This document shows positions 24,301-33,223 of a stretch of DNA of 63,163 bases, piece after piece; position 1 is the stretch's first letter; each line of letters opens with the position of its first letter. The notes beneath the pieces were generated by a model. It was not told where the DNA came from. It did not search any database and saw only the letters and a list, made by a program, of their open reading frames with translations. The translations under genes and the position numbers were made by a program. This stretch comes from Lingula anatina (taxonomy: Eukaryota; Brachiopoda; Lingulata; Lingulida; Lingulidae): contig NW_019774103.1 of assembly GCF_001039355.2 (NCBI RefSeq), positions 541,164 through 604,326 on the forward strand, written 5' to 3'.

Positions 24301-25550
24301 GCTCATTTTCATTTCTCATTATGAGTAAATGATTAATTAATAAATATATCACTACCAAATCTAATCGATTCTAAATAGCCCATTTCTGACCTTTTCTGAA
24401 AATTATATCAAAATGCCCCTATAACTTTTAGAGATGGGCTGTTAAATGACAAATTAAAGACAAAAACAGCCTTTGAAAACTGTGAATTCAAGGTATTATA
24501 AACAGGCTCCAAGTACCAGGGAATTTAATGCACATTCAAAGGACAGGTACATAGAGATCCTATGCAACAATATGTACATAGTCAAAGAGGTAGTGGCATG
24601 AATCTACAATGATCAACACAAAAGGTCAATGTTACAGAAAGGTAACTTCATATTATCTCTATAAGGCAACATTAGGGACACAGATCTAGGACAGAGATAA
24701 AAAGGACATTGGATGATTGAAGTCTCCTGAATATTCATTTGGACATGGACAGAAATATGTACCTATCATAGCATTTATCATATGAACATATTTAACAGAC
24801 AGTGCATGCTGGCTACATTCAACTCAACCCCTGAGTAAAAAAATTCACACAGGGCAGATACAGGCATCAAAATATAACAGCCTTATCTGGGCTAATTTTA
24901 AGTTTGTGCCATAAAATCGTGGCTCAATTCTTTTATTTGGGTATTCATGCTCAAAAATCTGAGGCTTGTGATTTCAAATGCAAAATATATGCATCTATGA
25001 GGCCTGACATAGCCCAACCCTTTCCAGACTCCTCTCCCCTCTTCCAGTCAGCAAAATTTACCTTCTTTTCCATTCTGACTTTGACAGTGTCTGTTATCCA
25101 TTGCTTCCTGAGTGCACTGTACCTATGCCTAGTCACCTCTTCAACTGGCAAGTCCAAGATATTAAACTCTTCCCAAGGATCCTTCAACTTCTTTGCCTTC
25201 AAGATAGCATGCTTCCAATGCTTTATATTGGGTGAGTCAATGGTGGGAATTGGGGACAGGTTCAGATTCAAGGGGGTCAGTCTTGAGCGACGCCTCTGCC
25301 TGAGAGTCATGAGGGGTTTTGCGGGTGGACTGCCCACTTCCATCTCATGATGGACTGGGTGGCCATCGTCCTCATGGTTGTGACAGTGGGATGATCTGTC
25401 AGTTATATTAGCATTAGCTTCATCTGAGTTGCTTTCATCAGCATCTTCATCATCATCATCATCATCACTGCAGAAAGTAAGGGGGAAGATTGTCATCTCC
25501 TCATCGGAATCAGAAACAGAATCATCTCTGGGTCTTTCAGTAGAAGCCAT
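10070..25550 (-). CDS. EEF2K: Eukaryotic elongation factor 2 kinase, complete 12-exon gene
   Basis: Ca2+/calmodulin-dependent alpha-kinase that phosphorylates eEF2 in the cytosol and slows translation elongation. Coding exons, 5' to 3': 25550-25062, 22538-22501, 17735-17564, 16291-16145, 15300-15195, 13444-13290, 13129-12833, 12662-12537, 12055-11855, 11342-11218, 10889-10711, 10188-10070. All junctions are GT/AG and all phases agree. They give 717 aa, against 725 in human. Features by residue: acidic N-terminus; calmodulin-binding helix about 105-127 (W112); alpha-kinase domain about 164-350, with ATP-site K197, D300 and D310 matching human D274 and D284, and Zn ligands H286, H338, C340, C344; Ser-rich regulatory loop about 370-468, with an RxRxxS site at S404; SEL1-like helical repeats to the C-terminus. 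The start is the ATG after the 5' leader; an upstream in-frame GTG is not needed. No disabling change is seen. Assignment rests on remembered family sequence. Confidence 0.96.
10711..10889 (-). CDS. EEF2K: EEF2K coding exon 11 (aa 619-679)
   Basis: SEL1-like repeat containing [18 protein letters not shown] and the [15 protein letters not shown] helix. Ends LEKDPLKSG with a split Gly codon. Confidence 0.93.
11218..11342 (-). CDS. EEF2K: EEF2K coding exon 10 (aa 578-619)
   Basis: SEL1-like repeat with the [20 protein letters not shown] helix pair. Ends two bases into an Arg codon completed by exon 11. Confidence 0.92.
11855..12055 (-). CDS. EEF2K: EEF2K coding exon 9 (aa 511-577)
   Basis: First SEL1-like repeat region: [14 protein letters not shown], then a helix pair, then YLQMPHDVL. 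This aligns by eye with the same segment of the vertebrate protein. Confidence 0.92.
12262..12320. repeat. (AT)n microsatellite in EEF2K intron
   Basis: Poly-A followed by an uninterrupted AT run of about 58 bases. Confidence 0.95.
12537..12662 (-). CDS. EEF2K: EEF2K coding exon 8 (aa 469-510)
   Basis: Links the regulatory loop to the helical repeats. It ends VLGQ, aligning with ILGK before the first repeat in vertebrate EEF2K. Donor CAA|GTAAGT. Confidence 0.88.
12833..13129 (-). CDS. EEF2K: EEF2K coding exon 7, regulatory loop (aa 370-468)
   Basis: Low-complexity Ser/Asp-rich linker. RKRTVSGT places an RxRxxS site at S404, matching the position of the S6K/RSK site in the vertebrate enzyme (RTLSGS). 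Diverged elsewhere, as expected for this loop. 297 bp, phase 0 at both ends. Confidence 0.9.
13290..13444 (-). CDS. EEF2K: EEF2K coding exon 6 (aa 318-369)
   Basis: Encodes the alpha-kinase N/D-loop ([15 protein letters not shown]) and the zinc-binding HxCxxxC cluster (H338, C340, C344), which closes the kinase domain. Confidence 0.95.
13445..15194 (-). other. EEF2K intron, nothing else seen
   Basis: AT-rich intron with a short AAT run near 14013-14035. No exon or transposon is recognised. Confidence 0.6.
15195..15300 (-). CDS. EEF2K: EEF2K coding exon 5 (aa 283-318)
   Basis: Catalytic core: [20 protein letters not shown], then [13 protein letters not shown], with D300 and D310. Ends one base into a glycine codon completed by the next exon. 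Confidence 0.95.
16145..16291 (-). CDS. EEF2K: EEF2K coding exon 4 (aa 234-282)
   Basis: Encodes the hinge and lobe-connecting part, including [19 protein letters not shown], which is nearly invariant in EEF2K. Phase 0 at both ends (147 bp). Confidence 0.95.
17385..17420. repeat. (AAAT)n microsatellite
   Basis: Perfect tetranucleotide run in an EEF2K intron. Confidence 0.85.
17564..17735 (-). CDS. EEF2K: EEF2K coding exon 3 (aa 176-233)
   Basis: Contains ASNYVAKRY with the ATP-site lysine (K197) and the strongly conserved [18 protein letters not shown] block. Donor AAG|GTAAAA. Confidence 0.95.
18161..19236. mobile_element. 1.08-kb TIR element in an EEF2K intron
   Basis: The left end TACGGTAATATGCCAAACA recurs inverted at the right end as TGCTTGGCACATTACCGTA. 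The match runs about 27 bp with a few mismatches and TA at both outer edges, as for a Tc1/mariner-like target duplication. A sub-terminal inverted repeat (AATTCGACCAA / TTGGTCGAATT) lies at 18179-18231. No transposase is visible, so it is non-autonomous. The interior is GC-richer than the surrounding intron and has a single ambiguous base at 18844. Confidence 0.55.
19237..22500 (-). other. Remainder of large EEF2K intron
   Basis: No exon recognised. Contains a TG microsatellite at 21331-21381. Confidence 0.5.
21331..21381. repeat. (TG)n microsatellite
   Basis: About 25 TG units with one TA interruption. Confidence 0.95.
22501..22538 (-). CDS. EEF2K: EEF2K coding exon 2, 38-bp micro-exon (aa 164-176)
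   Basis: Encodes [13 protein letters not shown], the kinase loop with the GAMR(E/Q)C(F/Y)R signature. It lies between acceptor TTTTCAG and donor GTAAGT and ends two bases into the last codon. Without it the frame between exons 1 and 3 breaks. Confidence 0.93.
23029..23763. other. Assembly gap (735 N)
   Basis: Unknown sequence inside the intron between EEF2K coding exons 1 and 2. No EEF2K coding sequence is missing, because the flanking exons join in frame and match the family. Confidence 0.99.
25062..25550 (-). CDS. EEF2K: EEF2K coding exon 1 (aa 1-163)
   Basis: Holds the start codon, an Asp/Glu/Ser-rich disordered region, a basic RQRRRSR patch and the calmodulin-binding helix ([12 protein letters not shown]). 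Ends in phase 0 at donor AAG|GTAAAT. The frame stays open for about 40 codons into the intron, which is read-through and not coding. Confidence 0.95.
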
Positions 25551-25627
25551 TCTTCTCTGCACTCACTCAAGTCTCTAATAAGAATGATGGTTTGTGTAAT
25601 AATTCATCAAGCCTTTGGAGGACAAAT
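25551..25627 (-). other. EEF2K: EEF2K 5' leader in exon 2 of the transcript
   Basis: A strong acceptor (CTTTTGCATTTCAG) ends just before 25627, so the start-codon exon probably begins there with 77 untranslated bases. This implies an upstream non-coding exon. Confidence 0.55.
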
Positions 25628-26437
25628 CTGAAATGCAAAAGTATTTGTTTAAGATCTTTCTACTGATTTGATTCATAGGTCAAATCCTAAGTACATATAT
25701 GCAACTGTATGTGAAGTGGCTTCCTCATGCAGACTGATATCTTATCATGCAGTTTCTTGTCTTGGCTAGAGTAAGCCATGACATAAAAATCCCCATAAGC
25801 TAATTTGACTATCTTATACACCTTAAATAAGCCTCTTACATTAGTGACAAAAATCACTGAGCACATATATAGATATATAAGCATTACAGCATCTTTAAAT
25901 CAGTGACCTTTTTAATTAACAATTTTTTTTCAAAATTACCTAAATACATCTAAGCATCAAACCAAACATCTCACTGCAAGGTTGCAAATTCAACTCTGCA
26001 GTCAATGATAATGAATAAACAAGTAAATAAATGAAAAACAAGCTCAAAATACCAATACAATGCTTTCTTTACTACATACTCATCCTCTCTGTCTGGCCTC
26101 TACTAAAAGTTTTAAATACCATGTGACCTAACTAGAAAGTTCTCCAAACGTACCAACAAAATTGCATTAAAAAGCAATCTTGAAATTATAAACTCTCAAG
26201 CTAAATTGTCCTAATTAATGCCAACTAACGTTGACAATAATAAGAAACTTTAATCGTAAGGTTCAAGACCTGGATAAATTGCATAACACACACATGTATT
26301 GACGATCACACCAAAACAACACAGTAAATCCAGAGACGTGGTGACCCAGTTTTATTTTAGTAAAGACAACAGCCTTGACGCATAAATTCACTCGTGTTTC
26401 ACACCTTAGCTCTTCAAAACTACTCTCAATTTCTTAC

Positions 26438-26530
26438 CCCCTTTTCCTAACAGACTGGCAAATTAGCTTGAAGAGAGAAAAGTCCCTCTATTGCTTGATA
26501 AACAGTACACGGGCCACAGTGTTTCGTCAA
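26438..26530 (-). other. EEF2K: Predicted EEF2K non-coding first exon
   Basis: Minus-strand donor GGG|GTAAGAA ends at 26438, downstream of a CRE/CCAAT cluster at 26562-26604. The 5' boundary is a guess, since no TATA box or initiator decides it. Confidence 0.35.
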
Positions 26531-26561
26531 CAACATAGTATGCATTTAACCATTTCAACGA

Positions 26562-26604
26562 TGACGTCACGCCAGCTTCAAGGTGACCTCTCTGATTGGC
26601 CAAT
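26562..26604 (-). promoter_or_regulatory. CRE plus paired CCAAT boxes, probable EEF2K promoter
   Basis: A perfect palindromic CRE (TGACGTCA, 26562-26569) lies about 25 bp from a back-to-back CCAAT pair (ATTGG 26595-26599, CCAAT 26600-26604). The cluster is just upstream of the predicted first exon of EEF2K. CREB/ATF and NF-Y binding are inferred from the motifs. Confidence 0.5.
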
Positions 26605-26964
26605 GAGTAAGCCGGTGGTGACCTGAGTGTTTTCGAGCCGAAAATAAAAAGTAAAACAAACCATGGATTTTTGCTCTTTATTTTGACATTTTATTATGGC
26701 CCGATCAACATTATGAATCTTGGAATAATATTTGTCATTTTTTATCATTTTTAACGCGCCTATAGGCCTACTGATGACATGTTTGGTGTAAGTGTATCGT
26801 AGCTCGACCATTCCACTCATGTAAGAATTTATTTTGAAGAGAAAATGATAACATTATTCATAATTATTAAAAAATCAATCAACTAACAAATTTGACTCGA
26901 GTAAACATGATATATATGATACCTATGTAATATACAATTTCTTATACACTAAACAATTTAATCA

Positions 26965-27045
26965 GGTAGCGTGGCCGAGTGGTCTAAGGCGCTGGTTTTA
27001 GGCACCAGTCTCTCTGAGGCGTGGGTTCGAATCCCACCGCTGCCA
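26965..27045 (+). tRNA. tRNA-Leu (anticodon UAG)
   Basis: Complete cloverleaf. The acceptor stem GGTAGCG pairs with CGCTGCC (one G-U). The D stem is GCC/GGC, the anticodon stem is CTGGT/ACCAG around loop TTTAGGC, there is a long class-II variable arm, and the T stem is GTGGG/CCCAC around TTCGAAT. The discriminator base is A. Internal promoter elements are a typical A box (TGGCCGAGTGG) and B box (GGTTCGAATCC). A TTTT pol III terminator follows within five bases. No intron. CCA is not encoded, as expected for a nuclear gene. Confidence 0.97.
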
Positions 27046-27415
27046 CATTTTCTTCCTTTTACTCCATGAGATTTTTTTATATTGAAAGTCTGCTAGAGAG
27101 TCGACTAATGACCCATTTAATAATACAAGATAAGGCTGTCTTTCAGCAGATCAACACCCACAAATTTCATTTTGATAGAAATTGTAAAGCAATACTAAAG
27201 AGCCGACAAGTAGTTTTCACACCTCCTAGGTGGAAAAAACGCCAAGTCTCCTAAAAAGCAACTTACACGGTTTTTCTTCTTTTATTATGGCAGATGAGGC
27301 AATGAAAAACCAATTTCACAAAGTTTCAATACTGTCTGTTTACGTCAAGAGACACGCCGGTGCCAATGTAAATGGAATGTGCAGGCGCTGCCCCAACACA
27401 CGCACACACATATAT

Positions 27416-27574
27416 CAGGGCCGTAGCCTCCGGGGGGGCAGGGGGGGCAGCTGCCCCCCCTGGGATTTAGAATTTTCCACACTGGTAGAGGGACACCCCC
27501 TCCCCCCTCGGGGGCTTTGCCCCCTCGTGTCCGCTTACTGCCCCCCCTGGCATTTTGCACAGGCTACGGCCCTG
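27416..27574. mobile_element. 159-bp G/C-rich MITE
   Basis: CAGGGCCGTAGCC at the left end is inverted at the right end as GGCTACGGCCCTG. The interior has long G and C runs that can fold back. No clean 8-bp target duplication is visible, perhaps because a Tc1 element inserted directly against its right end. Superfamily unresolved; hAT-like by style. Confidence 0.6.
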
Positions 27575-27576
27575 TA

Positions 27577-29220
27577 TACAGGGTTACTACTTAATATGGA
27601 ATATTATTTTTTGGCGAGTAAATTTTCTACAAAATATTCATTTTCTCTCTAACTACTTTAAATCCAAAACTGAGGTGTCACTCCATGTGTAGCCAGGTGT
27701 GTTACCTAATTACCATACAACTGTCGAAACAGTTGATGCATGCAGTTGCATGTTCTGTGGTCAGAAATGTGAGGGGTGGTCTTTTCGGCAATTTCTGCCC
27801 TTGTATAAAAACGCATGGGTTGGCCAATCTTTGAAATGTATTTAGAGAAGCAACAAAGATATCGCTCTGAAACTTGACAGGTACCTTGAAGAAGATATGG
27901 TTCGACAGCTAAGCAACGCAGCTTACTATGGGATTCTTGCTTCTGACAGCCATTGCCAGGCAATGCAACATTTATCAGGAACCGTTAGTAAAGTCCTCCA
28001 AAGAAAAGCTACAAAAGGGGCACCAACTACAATACTTCGACCAGGGTGTCCGCGTATCACACCAAGAAGACAGGATCGCCTTCTCCTCAGAGTGCGCCGT
28101 GCTGGTCGTACAAAGACAACCAGTGTCCTCAGAAAAGAGGGGCAGAAGGTCATTCAAACGCCCATTTCAAGATCCTTCGTGAACAAGAGATCACTGCAAG
28201 CCGGTTATTTTGCACGAAGGCCAGTAGGGAAACCACTGTTAACAGCAGGTCATACACAGCGACGTCTGCAATAGGCTGGGGACCACGTGCCTTTGCAGCC
28301 AAAACATTGGAATCACGTCGTTTTCAGTAATGAGGCCAGATATGGAGTTTTTAGGGTTGGTGGTCGAATCCGTGTCCGCCTACGTGTACGAGAGGCATAA
28401 AACGATGATTGTGTACTGGCTAGGGTGCAAGCAGGGGGTGTTAACGTCTCTGTTTGAAGAGCATTTTATGCCGGTGCCCAGAACCAGTTGGTTTTTCTAG
28501 GAGGCAACCTCAACCAGGGTTCCTACAGAGACATTCTACAGCAAACAATGCTTTAATTTGTAAGAGTCATCTTCAGGAACAACTTTGTGTACCAAGACGA
28601 CTGCGCAACCCCACATCGAGCTCGCATAACCACTGTTTTTCTTCGAAACCAATGGGTTCAGCAACTGCCCTGGCCTGCAAACTCCTCAGATATGAACCCA
28701 ATTGAAAGTCTGTGGGCGGAAGTAACTCACAGAATTAATAGCTATGGTCATCGGCCGGCAAATAGCGATGAACTGCGACAGGCAAATATCACTGCGTGGA
28801 ATGATATCCCCATCCAAACTCTAAAAAACTTTTCACAAGGTATGCCATGTAGGATGAGGGCGCTGCAAGCGGCTGCTGGAGGTCATACCTGCTATTGATG
28901 ACTTTTCATGATTTACTGTAATGAGTTCTTTGACTGTGTAACATATCACTGTCGGGAGGCTATCATTTTCTTTAATATCTTAGCTTAAAATTAATACTGA
29001 CATCAAACTGTTGATATGGTTTTCTGGGGGTGTTCTTTTCTTTTGAATGACATCTTATGTCAGATTTGATATTATTGACCAAACTATCTAACAATAGAAG
29101 ACTGGATATTTTTATCACTCAATGGCATACGTTTTTGATGAATCAAGCCAAATCTTTTTTAAATCAGCCCTCAAAAATAACAATGATAAAAAATATTCCA
29201 TATTAAGTGGTAACCCTGTA
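27577..29220 (+). mobile_element. Tc1/mariner transposon, inactivated
   Basis: The 29-bp terminal inverted repeats start TACAGGGTTAC(T/C)ACTTAA and match at 28 of 29 positions. TA target duplications lie at 27575-27576 and 29221-29222. Total length 1644 bp is typical of the superfamily. The interior carries a broken Tc1 transposase in plus orientation. Confidence 0.9.
27894..28898 (+). pseudogene. Tc1-type transposase pseudogene
   Basis: Pieces in different frames show the family layout: a helix-turn-helix DNA-binding region (SGTVSKVLQR), the first catalytic segment (VVFSNEARYGVF, with Asn where the catalytic Asp is expected), the second Asp segment (YQDDCATPHRAR) and the third (SSDMNPIESLWAEV). 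The typical C-terminal tail ends MRALQAAAGGHTCY. Frameshifts and stops separate the pieces, and the first catalytic residue is lost, so no active enzyme is made. Confidence 0.88.
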
Positions 29221-29222
29221 TA

Positions 29223-32200
29223 TACACACGCGCGCACTCGAGCGCGGTTAATCAATTTCTATGAGACTTCTAACTCATTAAAACCTTATTCGCTCCATTG
29301 GTTTTTCTCAAGTATGTATCCGATCTTTGTTTTCACATTGGAACCATTATTTTCACCTATCATTTGAACTCCATTCGTTTTGTTAACTGTTTAGCACATG
29401 GGAATCAACGCAGACTTTCAAGTCCTTAAGATCAGGATTCACGCTGTAATAATGTTTACTGATGAGGTATTATCAAATATCCGAAATGACGGGCACCAGT
29501 TTGTTTCATCAGAGAAAAACATGAACTCGTGCTTTAACTCAGTAACGTTCTCCAAGTTTCATAAATATAAATTGAATCGGTATATAGATATTGAATCTCA
29601 CACGCGACGACTACTTTAGTTCCTTAGCTAAAGACATTGCGATAGATAAGCCTGCTTTTTTTTCTTTGATTGTGTTTTAGGACACCATAAAGTGTCCGTC
29701 TTCACGATTTGTTGTGGCGATTTTGTGAACAGTTAACAAAACAGGCCGATGTTAAGGAGTTTTTCTGTCAAAACAGAAACTATAGATAAATGATCCAAAG
29801 TGAATAGTAAACTCGCACTTAAAAGCATCCAAAAATCAACAAAATATAAGAACAAAAAAGATTCATCTTTATTTTTTATTCATTGTGTTTACAAGTAAAG
29901 GATTTTACATATTTTCATCTTTAGTAATTTTTAATGGTAGAATAAAAGAGCAGCCTAATAATGTTTTCGAGAGTTAATTGCATGCCCTGTGGAGGATAAC
30001 CACAGGCAATCTTGACATAAATTGGGAAGATTTAGGAATCAAAATCCCATGCGCGGTCTCTATTAAAGCAACGGTATTTTAAAACAAAACAAAATAAATA
30101 GGTTGACGAAAGTAAAAAACAGTTAAAAAAGCCCATCATAGACCCCATTCCCACAGATTTAAGACCGATCTATCGCTGTGGGGAATCTCACTAGATTACT
30201 GTCAGCGTAGCCGGCTTAAATGTCTGCCCCGCCTACTAAAAGCTGTAAGGGGGTAATTAACCGTGCGCGCTCAACTGACAGTAATTTAGCGTGAACCCCC
30301 AGGGAGTTAAGTCGATCTAGATGGATTGATCTAAATCTATAGGAATGCAGTCATAGAGTACACAGGCAAGAAGTTAAGAAAATTTGAGAGTAAACCATTT
30401 ACCTACACTATAGGGTTGTTATAACTGTACGTGCTCTAAAAATAATTTATTGGCATATCAAAATTGATTAAAAAAGGGAGAATCTCATTACAACATTTAC
30501 TCATTCGAAAAGTAAAGGAGCTGGGCACAGAGTATTTTAATACACGCTTACATTTATTCTGATCAACTAACATTGCATTTTCATCGGAGTTATAAATTTT
30601 GACACCAAGTCTTGTAAAGCCTACGAAAGTTAAATGCAGATTGATTTGCTTTGAAAAGTATTCTGCCGAACGCGAAAAGTATCATTTCCAACAAAATTAT
30701 CTCTGAACACATGTTTTTGCATTTTTAAAAAGCTGGTGCTATCAGACTATGAAATCAGATGTAAAGACAATTTCTGGTTCTTTAACACCCAAGGTCTAGA
30801 CAGTGCAACATATCCAAATGTTTGGGATATACACTGTACAATTTTAACACTTTTTACAATGAACAGCCAATACCACAGTTTAATCAACTAAATAATAATG
30901 GGGCCTCTACAATGTTGATCTGTTTGAAATCAAAGGTTTATCAGGCTGTTTTTAAGACACCGTATTGAAAAACCAAATAGCGCAACATTGAGAGGCTCCT
31001 TAAGAGAATGATTTACAGTTTCATACAACAACCACTTCCAAAGCGACAAAAGTTACGAGAAGACATCGCCAGAGGAAGAAAAAAAAATAGCCGGAGGAAA
31101 ACATGTCAACCGTCAAATAAATATGAAGTAAAGAGAAACAGCGCAAACGTGTTATTTAGCGTATGCTGTTTAAAAACGATGGACAGCACTTGAATATGAC
31201 TAAAATTTATGGACCATTCACCCCTCCCCTCGAAACATCTTTTACCCTCTTTTCTGACACCTCTCTTCTTTTAAATTTAAGTCAGTTTAAACAGAAGGAC
31301 AATTAAATTATATTTCGTTGCAGAGAAAGAGGTTATACCGTGGAATGCCCACTATATACGTTATTATTATATGTCTCCAAACAGCCATGAGTAGCATGTG
31401 AAGATTTTTTGAAGATATTATTATGAGCTTTACAAAGAATCGACACTTGCCAGATTGGAGGAATGACACGAAATAGGAAAGCGCTTCATGACAGGGGTTT
31501 TATAAGACATAAGCTAAAATGGAAGACATTTGAGAGCACTATAATGTGAATGCTCCCTGATAGCTGGGAAAGGTTAAAGTACGCATTCTTAGTGAGGATA
31601 AAATATATGTAGAGGCGAACCATATACCGAAAGTTGTTGGCCCGCAAAAATCGCTCGATTTGTTTCCCTAACTACATGTACCATGCATTTTGACCTAGGT
31701 GAAGCGAAGGTTTTTATCTGATAATCACGTGAGTATAATGTAACAATGGCTTCTACATGTTTATGGAAATTTAAATTTCATGCAAGATGACACGATCAAC
31801 GTTAAATTATAATTAGGCCTAAACACTTCATTTTCTAACATGGGATTTCAGGCCTGTAACATATGCGGTCAAGTGTATAGGGGGGGAGTTTTTTGTCAAA
31901 ACAAAGCCAGCTTTGTAAATTATATCCATTGAATGACTTAAATATCCCAAATTATGAACATTTGAGCTTCCTTATTTAAAAACAGAACATTAAAATATGG
32001 AAGCTTCATATTATGTTGAGAGATGGTAATTGATATTGGTCGGCAAGACAGAAAAAAAGCTGAAAACCACTTTAAGACAAAGTGGTCGGAATGAATGAAT
32101 GAACAAGGTATAAATGACACAGGACATTAAAAGAATAGTATCAGAAACATGATCAAAATCCGTATCAAGGATGCCCTACGCAATCAAATGCCCCCTATGC

Positions 32201-32250
32201 CTTTAAGACAACGGAAATGTTTGAGTATAATTTTACGACAGCGAAACTGC
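29223..32250. other. Intergenic region between the Tc1 element and the CDR2-like gene
   Basis: No gene supported. Contains a fold-back element at 30141-30352 and presumably the CDR2-like 3' UTR at its right end. In human, POLR3E sits between EEF2K and CDR2; I see no trace of it here. Confidence 0.5.
30141..30352. mobile_element. Possible fold-back MITE, 212 bp
   Basis: Imperfect terminal inverted repeats of about 30 bp (GACCCCATTCC...AGATTTA against GGAATGCAGTC) are flanked on both sides by ATAG. An inner perfect 11-bp inverted repeat (ATTACTGTCAG / CTGACAGTAAT) lies at 30195-30205 and 30275-30285. No coding capacity. Confidence 0.4.
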
Positions 32251-33223
32251 TCAGAAAGATTGACTTCCCTTCATTTTCTGCTCTTTCAACTGTTCGTCGA
32301 ATGACATGGATTTTCTGAGAGTTTCAAAAATTTCTTTGAAAATTTGTTTGTATTCCGGTGGACCGTGGTCGAAGTGACAGTTGGTCGGGTCAGTCGGGTA
32401 TTTCTTGAGCAAAGTATCTGTTTGAACTTCCTTCGAAGAACTGGCGTCCTTCTGGCGGACATCATCGGTTGATGAGGACTGCGTTGTCGTCGCAATGCTC
32501 ACGCGTTTCGATTTTGAGTTGATCAGAGATTCATATTTTTCGACCAGAGCGTGATACTGAGCATCCAATTCGTTCAATAAAGATGGCGAAGGTGAGACGA
32601 GCGGAGTATTCCCGGTTGAGTGATCGGCTGCTAAAACGTTAAGAGATTCTTGGCTCCCGTATGCACTACCGCCATTCTGAAGTCGAACCACTTTGGCGTG
32701 AACAACATTTGTGAAGTCGCTCTCGACACGCGGTTCCAGCACTTCATGTTCAATTTCTTTGTGGAGATTCAACTCACCTTTACATCGAATGCACATTTTA
32801 CCCATTCTCATTTCTAAATCCTGCAGTTCGCTTTGCAGAGCTTTCAGTTTTAGTGAATCTGCCTCCAGCTCCTTTACTCTGGCTTCAAAATTTTGGCTCT
32901 CAGCAGTGGCGGCAGAAAGTTCGTCTGCTATTTCATCGCGCTTTCTTTTTTCGATCACTTGTTGCGCGCGTAGCTTTTTTACCGTCTCTTGAAGTTCGTG
33001 TATTTCTTTTTCATACCGATTTAATGGAAGACTGTTCAAGTCATAAATATCTCCTAGGTCGTAATATCTTTTGAGTGCGTTTGATTCATTGAGACTGGGC
33101 ACACTTCTAGTTTTCCGCCGCTGCTCAACGCGTTGCCGCTGCGTTTCTGCACGTCTGTAGTCGTCTACTTCCGTCTGTAGGTCGTTACATTTCTTTTCCA
33201 GAACGTCGACTGTTTCTTCAAGT
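32251..33223 (-). CDS. CDR2-like exon 4 and stop (aa 113-436)
   Basis: Large terminal exon starting after TTTCCAG. Holds the rest of the coiled coil, a CIRCKGE patch, a Ser/Thr-rich linker and the C-terminal PPEYKQIFKEIF box. The reading frame extends upstream of the in-frame GTG at 33102 to the acceptor. Confidence 0.93.

Noticed and set aside
24951-25061. C-terminal extension of EEF2K exon 1
   Set aside because: Read-through past the donor AAG|GTAAAT; the family sequence continues in the exon at 22501-22538.
25551-25562. Earlier EEF2K start at 25562
   Set aside because: That codon is GTG; the first in-frame ATG in the leader exon is at 25550.
27230-27652. 140-codon frame over the MITE
   Set aside because: It runs through G/C homopolymers of a mobile element, with no homology.
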